From contig DS999534.1 in NCBI GenBank assembly GCA_000158135.1, positions 87,977 to 151,976 on the forward strand: a stretch of DNA of 64,000 bases. Direction: 5' to 3'. The position numbers and the translations under genes were made by a program. Below the pieces are notes generated by a model, which saw only the letters and a list, made by a program, of their open reading frames with translations, was not told the DNA's origin and made no database searches. Source of the DNA: Rhodobacteraceae bacterium KLH11 (GTDB taxonomy: Bacteria > Pseudomonadota > Alphaproteobacteria > Rhodobacterales > Rhodobacteraceae). Positions 34,981 through 44,600 of the stretch are shown here, piece by piece; the stretch's first letter is position 1; each line of letters starts with the position of its first letter.

Positions 34981-35655
34981 TCACTCCCAAGGACGATAGT
35001 ACTTATGCCTTGTTTTATGGGTCGCAATATCTTTGAGGCGCATATTCAAAGGGCTGTCTGCACCACCGGCCGAAAGGGCTACTTGGTGATCAACATTATA
35101 TCCGGGCGGCACTTTACCCTTGGATAGATATTGATTCATCCATTTAGGTGCTTTGCCGCTAGCACCGAGTTGTTTCAAGAAGAACGACTTCGCAGCCTGA
35201 CTACGTTGTGCACCAGTCTGAATACCATTGGCCTGCTTGTAGAGATCCCAACCTTTCGCCGCATCAGCTCGTGAAACAAACTGACCCTTCGTCGCTGACT
35301 GAAACTGGTTCCAAGTCTTGATGTCGGACGGCAGATCTATAGGTCTGCCTCCCCTATTTGGTGCAACAAAATCGCCACCAAAGCCCAAGCTTGCCACATG
35401 GGTTTCTTGCCCATGCATGATGATGCCCTTGCCATGCTTAGCAACAGCGACACCTGTGATCGCAACGTTTGCCACCGCCATAGGTGGTGCGCGGGCTGCG
35501 AAGTGAACATCTGTATGTTCAGCGATCTCCGTGTTGTGATGTGGAAAAAACTTAGCCTGATGTGATGTTATTGGTGCCATTGGCATGGCCACTGCACTCA
35601 AAGCAGTGACCAGCAGAGCAGCGATCAAACCGATGATATGACGAAGAAAACCCAT
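34981..35655 (-). CDS. Toxin module 4: type A leader plus HNH nuclease
   Basis: 224 residues. The N-terminal hydrophobic segment (HIIGLIAALLVTALSAVAMP) resembles a signal peptide or anchor. The shared leader follows (SHQAKFFPHHNTEIAEHTDV, HFAARAPP, VAKHGKGIIMHGQETHVASL) and the junction F-V-A-P-N-R at about residue 97. The toxin domain is helical then ends PPGYNVDHQVALSAGGADSP, LNMRLKDIATHKTRHKYY: a D-H...L..G-G...N....H..H signature of HNH-type DNases. The leader is intact, unlike module 7. Confidence 0.8.
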   Translation of the reverse strand: MGFLRHIIGLIAALLVTALSAVAMPMAPITSHQAKFFPHHNTEIAEHTDVHFAARAPPMAVANVAITGVAVAKHGKGIIMHGQETHVASLGFGGDFVAPNRGGRPIDLPSDIKTWNQFQSATKGQFVSRADAAKGWDLYKQANGIQTGAQRSQAAKSFFLKQLGASGKAPKWMNQYLSKGKVPPGYNVDHQVALSAGGADSPLNMRLKDIATHKTRHKYYRPWE

Positions 35656-35670
35656 GCTTTCGTTTAGCAG

Positions 35671-35835
35671 ATGTCAGTGATCAAAACCATCCTCGCCAGT
35701 TTCATCGGCAATCCACGCTTCGGCAAAAGCTATGTCGTGAACCTCAACTATGCACACGAAGAACTGCAAGGTTTGATCGAACGTGTGACGATTGAGCAGG
35801 AGCTGATGAATGTCGCAAAGGAGTTGGATAGGTAA
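35671..35835 (+). CDS. Conserved 54-aa ORF between toxin modules 3 and 4
   Basis: Plus-strand frame, opposite to all surrounding genes: M-S-V-I-K-T-I-L-A-S-F-I-G-N-P-R-F-G-K-S, then YVVNLNYAHEELQGLIERVT and IEQELMNVAKELDR. It shares about 80% DNA identity with 29464-29598, with synonymous differences dominating. No ribosome site seen. Either a real small gene or a coding fragment copied twice into the array; the family is unknown to me. Confidence 0.45.
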   Translation: MSVIKTILASFIGNPRFGKSYVVNLNYAHEELQGLIERVTIEQELMNVAKELDR

Positions 35836-35862
35836 GCACAACCAGCTACTTTTGGTTCGCAA

Positions 35863-36312
35863 TCAGCTTAAGTTCGGGTGTAATTCTTTCAGTTTTTTGA
35901 GGTGGGTTTTAAAAATCTGATCTGCTTTCGTTGAGCGCAACCATTCTTGCCTAATTCCTTCTGCATCTGTTGCATCGACAGCCTTGCCAACAGCTTTGCG
36001 GTCGAGTGCACGAAGCCATTTTGGTTTAGCAACCCGGTAAAGCTCAGAGCCAAGTTCGGTCAGATCACTTTTGCGCCATTCAAAATCTTCGGTAATACTC
36101 TTTGGTCCATCAACTAGCTTACGCGTCAGAAGCCCATTATCCTGAAAGAACTTAACGGGCACATAGAGATAATAGATCACTTGATCGAAGGTATAGAGAG
36201 GCTTTGTTATCGGTTTTTTTGCTTCTCTATCATGTCCTATAATCTCTCTACGTTCTAAATACCGCCTGGCTGACGTCAGAACAAAATCATCTATCTTGCG
36301 TTCAACCATCAT
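35863..36312 (-). CDS. Putative immunity protein of module 3
   Basis: 149 residues, basic and helical (DDFVLTSARRYLERREIIGH, TFDQVIYYLYVPVKFFQDNG). No recognised family. Its ATG overlaps the toxin stop by 4 bp, implying coupled translation. Role inferred from position. Confidence 0.6.
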   Translation of the reverse strand: MMVERKIDDFVLTSARRYLERREIIGHDREAKKPITKPLYTFDQVIYYLYVPVKFFQDNGLLTRKLVDGPKSITEDFEWRKSDLTELGSELYRVAKPKWLRALDRKAVGKAVDATDAEGIRQEWLRSTKADQIFKTHLKKLKELHPNLS

Positions 36313-37112
36313 TCCATCCTTTCAATATTCGATATGGGCACTTCAATTAGCTCACCAGTATTGGGATTTTCAACAAATGTTCCGCCCTGTTCACGTATAC
36401 GCTCTTCCTTTGCGATTTGATCCACCTTATTAGCGGTTGGGCTGGTTACTTCCGATGTAAACGTTCCACATTGCCCATTGACGACCACACAATCCAACCT
36501 CCGTGCTTCGCCAGTTTGAGGATCACGCACTATATCTCCATCCGCATCACGCAAATAGCGTTCTGTCAAAACGTTCTCTTCACCGTAGATATCGGCCATT
36601 TCCTGTCGATACTGTTCTTGTCGGCGGGTTCCATCTGCACGGTTTTGGTCAAGTTGCTGACGCCGTTGAACGTAATCCTCTAGTGAGCGTGGTGTTTCAC
36701 CTGCATCCGACTTGCGTCGAACATAGGCATCGTAGTCAGCTTGAGAATAAGGACTGCCATTTGGGAGTGTTCTATTTGTGGCATCAAAACCAACTCCAAA
36801 ACCCAAGCTGGCCGCATGGGTTTCATGCCCGTGCACGATGATACCGTTGCCATGTTCAGCAACAGCAGCGCCTGTGACCACAATATCTGCACCAACTATT
36901 GGTGGCGCACGTGCTGCAAAGTGAACACTGGTTTCCTCAACTACGGAGACTTCTTGTGGCTGGAAGAATTCAGCTTGGTGTAACGCCGATGGTTCCATTG
37001 GCAAAGCTATAGCGCCCATTGCTGAGAAGAGGATAGCAGCAATCAAGCTGATGATATGGTTTAGAAAATCCGTGTGACTGCTTACTTGGACGCGAACTCT
37101 GGACGACAACAA
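36309..37112 (-). CDS. Toxin module 3: type A leader plus PD-(D/E)XK-like nuclease
   Basis: The leader carries LNHIISLIAAILFSAMGAIA, HFAARAPP and VAEHGNGIIVHGHETHAASL; the junction is slightly altered, D-A-T-N-R. The toxin has NVLTERYLRDADGDIVRDPQ, then RRLDCVVVNG and EVTSPTANKVDQIAKEERIR with EQGGTFVENPNTGEL, a D...E-V-T..K pattern typical of restriction-endonuclease-fold toxins. The natural ATG aligned with module 4's start reads ACG here, so translation must begin at the TTG at 37112 or not at all. 267 residues if TTG is used. Confidence 0.72.
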   Translation of the reverse strand: MLSSRVRVQVSSHTDFLNHIISLIAAILFSAMGAIALPMEPSALHQAEFFQPQEVSVVEETSVHFAARAPPIVGADIVVTGAAVAEHGNGIIVHGHETHAASLGFGVGFDATNRTLPNGSPYSQADYDAYVRRKSDAGETPRSLEDYVQRRQQLDQNRADGTRRQEQYRQEMADIYGEENVLTERYLRDADGDIVRDPQTGEARRLDCVVVNGQCGTFTSEVTSPTANKVDQIAKEERIREQGGTFVENPNTGELIEVPISNIERME

Positions 37113-37115
37113 AGG

Positions 37116-37511
37116 CTATTCATCTTCAATACTGATACGAGATAGAAAATCCTGAAAGCTCGAGGAGACCTTTGTCGTAACAGTCGGTCTATTGTAGAAA
37201 TTTATGAAGTGAATACTCCCGTCGTCACCTAACACCCATATATTGCCAAGCTCACAATCAGCTATAGGGATTGCACGGTTTTCTTTATACGTGGCGTTAA
37301 ACTCAAAGTTTGAAATCACTTTCTCAGAACTAAAAAAACCAGATACTGGAAAATCCGGTGAAGCGTCTACTAAACCGCCTACGAACGCATCTCCATATTT
37401 CTTTGCAAATTCACAGTAAGCCGATGGCAGGCTGAATCCAGCAACTCTATAGATTTGCTCTAGTTGCTGGTCTGTGAATGGGTCTCCAGCCTCGATAAAT
37501 TTCTCAAGCAT
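37116..37511 (-). CDS. SUKH (SMI1/KNR4) immunity protein of module 2
   Basis: 131 residues with clear SUKH features: ITDQ-type start helix (TDQQLEQIYRVAGFSLPSAY), CEFAKKYGDAFVGG, GNIWVLGDDGSIHFINFYN and SSSFQDFLSRI. It begins 2 bp after the module 2 toxin stop. SUKH proteins neutralise many nuclease toxins by direct binding. Confidence 0.82.
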   Translation of the reverse strand: MLEKFIEAGDPFTDQQLEQIYRVAGFSLPSAYCEFAKKYGDAFVGGLVDASPDFPVSGFFSSEKVISNFEFNATYKENRAIPIADCELGNIWVLGDDGSIHFINFYNRPTVTTKVSSSFQDFLSRISIEDE

Positions 37512-37513
37512 CT

Positions 37514-38368
37514 TCAGTTCCCGTTTCTAAGTTCGGCCGCGCCACCTGAGTGATGTAGTCTATGAACTGGCTCAGGCACAATTTGAACTCGGTTGCCACC
37601 TGCGTGATGCAAACGAACATCATTCGATCTCAACCATCGTTCGACCGACCGTTTCGACATTCCTGTTGTACTGGCTATCGAGTCAATCATCAGTCTTCTA
37701 TCGCCAGTAGGCGAGCCAGTCATTCCTGTTACTTCAAATGATTTTGGATGACCTTGTGGTCCTGCAACAGCAAAATCATCGAAATCAGGAACTCCTCGCT
37801 TCCATTGAACAACTGAGCCACGTGGTAAACCCATTTGGTCAGAAGCTGCATCGGAAAGCTGAAAGGCTGAATTTCCCTCTTGCCCGACAAAGCTTCCCTT
37901 ATCAACCGCGGGTCTTTGGGAATTGCTTGGTGGCGTCCAGTCTGTTCTATTTGGGGCAACAAAATCCGCAGAAAATCTAAGAGAAGCCACACAGACTTCA
38001 GTACCGGTTGGCACATCAGCATAGCCCATCGTCGCAAGCTCGGTACCTGTAAGCGCAACATAACGCCCAGTGAACCGGATCAAATGGCCGGAATTGATCG
38101 ACTGATTGGCCGTACCAGAAGCATGGACAAACCAACCTACTGCTGCAGGATTAGAAATAGCGGGAGAGCTCTCGCTCACTCGGTTTAGCCTTTGGGGAGG
38201 TGCTCTGGCGGCAAATGCAAATTCACGTGGTCGACTGTCGTCATAGCTGACAGCGACCGGATAGTGGATTTCAGACCAGCCGTCAGACATTGCCCAAGCC
38301 GAACCTGCTCCAAAAACTGTAATCAGCAAAAACAGGAAAACTTGAACTAGGCGAAAGAGCACATTCAC
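37514..38368 (-). CDS. Toxin module 2: type B leader plus LHH-like nuclease
   Basis: Chosen start GTG 38368 overlaps the cdiI stop (GTGA) and has AGAGGTGGA before it. The N-terminus LVQVFLFLLITVFGAGSAWA is a good signal peptide. The type B leader follows: EFAFAARAPPQRLNRVSESS, AVGWFVHASGTANQSI, LASLRFSADFVAPNR at the junction. The toxin ends with NDVRLHHAGGNRVQIVPEPV and HRLHHSGGAAELR, matching the L-H-H.....Q-x-V-P..x-H....H-x-G-G pattern of LHH/WHH-type HNH-endonuclease VII DNases. The leader is intact. Confidence 0.8.
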   Translation of the reverse strand: MNVLFRLVQVFLFLLITVFGAGSAWAMSDGWSEIHYPVAVSYDDSRPREFAFAARAPPQRLNRVSESSPAISNPAAVGWFVHASGTANQSINSGHLIRFTGRYVALTGTELATMGYADVPTGTEVCVASLRFSADFVAPNRTDWTPPSNSQRPAVDKGSFVGQEGNSAFQLSDAASDQMGLPRGSVVQWKRGVPDFDDFAVAGPQGHPKSFEVTGMTGSPTGDRRLMIDSIASTTGMSKRSVERWLRSNDVRLHHAGGNRVQIVPEPVHRLHHSGGAAELRNGN

Positions 38369-38619
38369 TCCACCTCTAGCCATACAAGACCCGCGTATTC
38401 AGTCGCGCCTAAACCCGCTGCCTCCATTAGATTATTGAGATAACAGTAATGACCTTGTTTCGGAACTTCCGACCAAGGACTTGGCCTAATGTCTTCCTCT
38501 GACAACCAAGTCTCTTCAGATTCTTCACATACATAGACGATCTGCCCAGTAGATTTTATTCGAACTGGGACAACCCAACCTTGATCGCAGTTTGGACACC
38601 AATGTTTCTTTAGGGCCAT
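38365..38619 (-). CDS. cdiI: Immunity protein for the CdiA toxin
   Basis: 84 residues beginning KKHWCPNCDQGWVVPVRIKS, a Cys-pair knuckle, then an acidic centre (VCEESEETWLSEED). Overlaps the end of cdiA by 10 bp and the next toxin by 4 bp. Position immediately after the effector is the defining feature of cdiI genes. No named family recognised. Confidence 0.7.
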   Translation of the reverse strand: MALKKHWCPNCDQGWVVPVRIKSTGQIVYVCEESEETWLSEEDIRPSPWSEVPKQGHYCYLNNLMEAAGLGATEYAGLVWLEVE

Positions 38620-41600
38620 GGGTAAGCTGTCCTGATTTCGCTGCCGTTTTTGGTCATAGTAACAATCCGAATATTGGTTTCGCCAGCCATTCCTACCGTC
38701 CGACCCATTGGGACCACATATGCCAATGGATCATTTGGATCAGGTGCTCCGCGTTTTTTCCAAGCTTCATCGACCAAAGCTAGCGCATCATCACCCTGAG
38801 CATTAAACACACTATGCTTCCTCTTGTTGAGGTTGGGTGCTGTGTGGTCAAGCACATGATCAACACGGTTTCCAAATTTTGGATCGCTTCCATATTTCAA
38901 CCCACCCGGCGATATATGAACGATGTCGCCGTCTGGCGTTCGATATGATGTGAACCCTTTTGGTGTGCTGACTTGCGCCCCAACACCGCTGACCGGTCGC
39001 CAATCGTCAGGTACCTTATTTGGTGCATTAAACCCTTTCTTTCCATCTGCGATGACTTCAATAACGACGTCACCGCGCCTAAGAAGGATCTTTGCGCCAT
39101 CACCGATGGGCCCGAGCCAGCCAACTGCCGCTGCTGTGCATGTGGATGCATCAAGCGTTGAGGCACACTGGACAGTGGCAACGGCATCCCCAACAGGCGT
39201 AAGATCTACTACGACGCCGACCCCGCCTAAGAATGCCTCAAGCCGCTCGAGATTTTCGGTGCGCCGCCGGACATCATCTGCCAAACGTTTAACCTCGGCA
39301 TTGAATGCAACGCCGCACTCGGCTGTAGAGAGACCGTTACATGAGGTGTTTTTGAACTCGTATTCAAATTGTTTGCCCGCATTGTGCCAGGCAGCATCAA
39401 ATGTTGCACCAGAGGCGATGTTTTCGGCCGTTTGATACTGTAGATTTCTAAATGTTTCTTGATACCCGTTCAGACCACGGGGAAGACGTGAAAGCAGGTC
39501 TGTTACATCTGCGAAACTTCCGGAAACTTCCGCTGCAGCGATAAGTGTCAAATGCCGCTCAATGCAGGATTGATTTGTTCCACAAGCGGCCAGTTCAACA
39601 TCATGAACTGTGCTAAGGTCCCGATATTCGTTGACCACTTCCGCGCAATCCACTGCAGCATCCGTTATGCATGCTCGTAAGTCTCTTTGGAACAGGGCAA
39701 GTTCTGTGTGTGTCAGGTAGTTGTTGACCAGTCCTGACCGTGCGATTGTCGAGGCTGCGGATACGTTTTCTCCGTCACCGCGCGAAAAAACAAAACCTGC
39801 CAACCCGCCGATGAGTTCTACATTTCTGGTTTGAGACGCAAACCAGGTTTGATATGCAGCGTTATAACCATCGGGGTCACCTGCAAAAGCATCGGGATCG
39901 GGTTTGTTGCTTCCCGCTCCAGCGTAAACGCTCTGCGCGATTCCACCCGCTGCACCAGCGGCACAATCGGCACCTTGTGCTTTGGCCGCAGCACATCCTG
40001 CCAAGGCATGCAGGAACGCATGTGGCGCGGAACCTTCCTTGATGCCGAACTTTTTTGAATAGTCCCCGATCCCATGCTGCACATCGGCTATTGCGAGGTT
40101 GACAAGAGTGCTTGCGAAATCTGCTTTGAAACTGTCGCTAAAGTCCGTGCCGTATACAGCAGTGTTTAGGCCGGACCTGATCGCGGCATCAAGCGTCCCT
40201 TCGAGCACATTAGCGAAAGACAATCCATTTGTTGGACCAAGGCCGAATACCGAATCTTTAGCCGCGTCTCCGAATTTCACACCAAAATCGAACCAGTCTC
40301 CCTTTGCATTTTGCAGATTGACCCCGGCAGTCACGCCTGCGGTAACACCTGAGAATGCAGCTGTTTTGAGGGTTTCTTCGAGATCGAAATCACCGGAGAC
40401 AAAACTATCCAGCGTCGAAACAGTTGCACTGGATATCGCTGCGGACATTCCCGTTCCAAGTGCTGTAAGCTGAATACCTGATGCTGCTGTTGTTGCGGTT
40501 GTGAACCCAGCAATAGACGTTGTTGTGGTTGCCGCGCCTGCTGCAGCGGGAGCACTCTGGCCGATGTGAACGACCAGGTGTGGCGCTATATAGGCCGCAA
40601 TGGCAATCGCAACGAGGGCTTTGAACGCCGGCGAGAGTTGGGCAGTATCTTCGTAGAAGTATTCATCCGCCAGATCCCGGCTGATCAGGTCCAGCCCGTC
40701 GACGGCCAGAAGCTCCTCGGGGTAGAGATCTTGTAGGTTGGGTGCATCGACACCAGCCGTTTGGTACAGCACCAGCTCGGCATCACCGCCGATGTCGAAA
40801 CTCATGCCTTGTCCGGCCAGCAACTCGGTCAGAACGGCCGTTTCGGTAAAGCTGCTCTCCTCAACAGTGGTCAGAGTGACCATTCCCATGTCAATCTCAA
40901 AGTACTCGGAGCGCTTGGAGTCAATCGCAGCCTGAACCGAGAAGTCACCTTCAGTGGTGATGTTCAGGTTTTGACCTGCGGAGAGTCTTGCCCCGACCAA
41001 CGTGGTGTCTGCGCCGGATACGATGCTCAGGTCCAGCGCCGCCAGCGCATCGGTGCCGGTATTTACATGATCGACCGTGTACTGCTGGCTGGACTTGTTC
41101 AGCAGCCCGCCAAGGTAGCCCCTCTCACTGGTATGCGATTCCTGGAAGACATCGGTGTAAGTACCGACGAGGATGTTACCCTCGATCGCCGTGAGGTTGA
41201 TATCTCCAGAGGCGCTGGCGAATTCCGTCCCGGCGGTGGTCAGGTCTCCGGTTTCAGCGATAACATCGATATTGCCGCCTGCGGTGATCCCGACACCTCG
41301 GTTGGTGACGGCCAGGGTGGAGCGCGTTTCCTTTTTCTTCGACAGGAACCCGCTGCTGGTTTTCCGCTTTTCAGACTGTTTGATATCTTGCGCCGCCGCC
41401 AGAACCACATCCCGTGCGACAACCAATTCAACCGCTCCACCCGCATCAATCTGCGTACCGACCAGGACTGCATCTCTGCCGACGCGAGCGATGAAGTCTC
41501 CGCCGGTCGTCAATTGGGTGACCTCTGCTTTTACAGACAGAGCGTCTTCACCATTCTTCGCGTCACCTTGGCTGTATTCAACACTGGTCTGCTCGGCGAG

Positions 41601-44600
41601 CAGATAGAGGCTACCACCCGCCGTTAGTCTCGTGTCACCAACAACTTGCGCCTGAACGCCAGCCAGCGTCATGTTGGTGGAAGAAATGATGGAGAGGTCG
41701 CCACCAACCTCAAAGCGGGATGCGAGGTTCTCGTTGATTTTGGTGACGCTTGAGTTGGTGTAATACTCTTTTGTATGCGTCAGACCTTCGATGGTGACGT
41801 TGCCTACTGCAAAAATCGAAGTGTCAGAGCTTGATCTGATCACCAGCGCCTTGCCGGAGAAATCCCCACCTGTGATGATGTCGACAAAATCGCCACCAAG
41901 TTCGGTGTCTTCCAGGGCAATGTCACCAAAGGATGTCAGGGACAGCGAGCCATCTTCGGCAATCAGAGATCCGCCTGCACCCGCGATGTCGCCCGCGATG
42001 ATCGTCAGATCACCGCTGGTTGAAGCGTTGGCTTTGTCCAGCGCTGCAACCAGCCCGGTCTCGGACAGACCAAACCGATCCCCAAAGCCGGTAAAACCGG
42101 GCCCGGGGGCTTGGACGGCAGGCCCACCCTCATAAGGGGTTCGGTCGCTCGGATACCCATTCCATTCGGCTGGGCGATTGATGTTCTGAAACAGTTCATT
42201 CTGGATTTGCAGCCGATCCAGAAAGTAATCGGAAGAAAAGAAGTCTTCAAACGAGACGGGGGTTGTCCCGAGACTGGTCCGGCCTTCGCCAATCAGGGTA
42301 TCCAGATTTGCAAGCTCTGGCAGGTCTGGCTGCACCGGTGTCAGTGACGTGGTCGGGATAACCAGCGCGGGCAGAGGGGGCTCTGTTACAGCAGCATTTT
42401 CCTGTGGAAGAAGGACAGAGCTTGTTCCAGCCCTGATGTTGCCATCCGAGTGAACGGTCGATCCGTTGATGTTGATCCCGGCACCCGCAAGAATCTCACC
42501 TGTCAGAGAGGCTTCGGGATCGGGTCGCCGGATGATTTCCGGTGTTCCAACATCGATGTCTGTTATATTGAATTCACGATCGCCGTTCGTACCATCAATT
42601 CCGCCACCACCGACTTCTGTATCTGTGGTTTTGGTATAGGTCGCACGGGACGTTGTCCGTGTATCCTGATAGGCCGCGTTTTCAAATGCACCAGCTGTAA
42701 CAACCACGCCGTCTTCAGCCGAAATCAGGCCGGCATCGTTGCGAACCGTATCCGCAGCGATTGCGAGGCCTGCACCCGACAAGATCTCCGGTTGCGCACC
42801 AGTGGTGTCAACAGCTGTCCCCTGGGTCCAGGTCACGGTTCCCGAGCTGTCGGGCACACCGCTGAACACGCCCCCACAACCACCGCCCCGACCAGAGCGA
42901 ACCCTGCTAAAACAGGATTGCGGAGGAAGATCTCTGGGGTCCGAGGGGGTAACCGTTCGCGATACCGGTACAACAACGGTTTCTGTTCTCAAGCAACCAT
43001 CAGAATTACTGCGCACGCATCTGACAACGCTATAGCTGCCTTCGATGACAGCACGCCCGGCACTCGTGTCGACACGCAGTGAAGAGAACTGATTGACAAG
43101 ATTGCCTGCCTCAATGGCCAGACCGCCATCTGCTTCGATACGGCCGGATTGGTTCAGGACAGTGCCGTTGCGGGCGACCAGCTGCATTGCGTCGCCGGAT
43201 TTCAGAAGGCCGCCGCGGTTGCTCAGATCTGACCCACTGCGCAATTGCAGATCACCGCTGGCCTTGATCGTGCCGCGGTTTTCCAGATCACCGCCGAGAT
43301 CAAGCAGGAGGTCCCCGTCAAATTCCACCCGTTCTGATGCGGCGACAGAAAGCCCGCCTGTGTCCAGTGTGACTGCAAGGCCATCACCTGCGCGCAGCTG
43401 GCTGAAATGCGATACAGTCAGCCCTCCAGTCAGCGCGCCCGACCGAAGCTCCAGCACCGAGTGGCCCACTGCCAGTGCATCGGCACCCAGGCTGGTTTGG
43501 CCAGAGGCCGTGACGTCGGTATTACCTGCATTGATCCGCCCCTGAAGGGAGAGATCCCCTGCTGTGACCAACAGGTTTGCCTGTTGCCCGGCAACCAGAT
43601 CACCATCGATAACCGCCTGATCCTGCGCCGTCACGGACAGGTCTTCGACAGCAGCGATCTGGGAACCGGTGCCGGTCTGAACCGCGTCACCGGTTATGGT
43701 GACAAATTGCCCGCGTGACGATCCCGTGTGCGTAACCGACCCGTCTGTCGCTTCAATGGTCAGCTCGTCAAGCGCCTGGGCCTGACCTTCAATCCGAGCG
43801 TCATCACCGATGAGAGCCACAGACTCCGCAACAAGTTCCGAACTTGCGCCTGTTGCAAGCTCGGTTCCGGCCGTCAGCGCAGCCGCTTCAAGGGCGGCAG
43901 CCCTGCCCTCGAAGGACAGTTGCGTCAGCGCATCTACGTCAATGGACCGTGCGAAGACCTCGGAAGTGCCGTCCAGCGCCACAGAGCTGGTGGTTGATGC
44001 AGCTGCAAACGCCTCACGTGCCACAATGGCCCCCGAGATGTTCAGCATACCGGCGCTTTCCAGGCGGATCGCACCGCCTGCCGCCTGACCGTTGAAGGTC
44101 AGGTCACCATTGCTGGTTCTGATGTCGATAAGATCACCGCTTTCCGAGGTAATCGCGCCGTCCAGCAGAATGGGACCCCGATTGCGGACCTGCACACGCC
44201 CACCCGCCCGGATTTGCGGTGCCGGACCACCCGATGGCGCACCAAGCGTCAGCTGCCCGTCCGCGCGCAGCGCAATATTGGTCGAGGACGCCATATCTCC
44301 GTTCAGACGCACGCCCACGCCGTTCTCGGTTGCGATCAGACGGATTGCATTGGCATACATACCGCCAAGCGCAGCAACATCCACGGCCAATGCCGGGGCC
44401 GTGCCTTCGCCCGCCTGCTCGGTGATCCCCGTCACCGCGCCGGTTTCCGGATCGTAGGACCAGTTATAGTCAACCTGATTGGCCCCGGCGACCACGTTGA
44501 GCTGATCAGCCCGCATCGCACCATAGATTGCAGCCGCGCGCGCAATCACGTCTACACGGCTGGTGTCAGTCAGCGCCAGCCGACTTTCCGGGTTCAGCCC

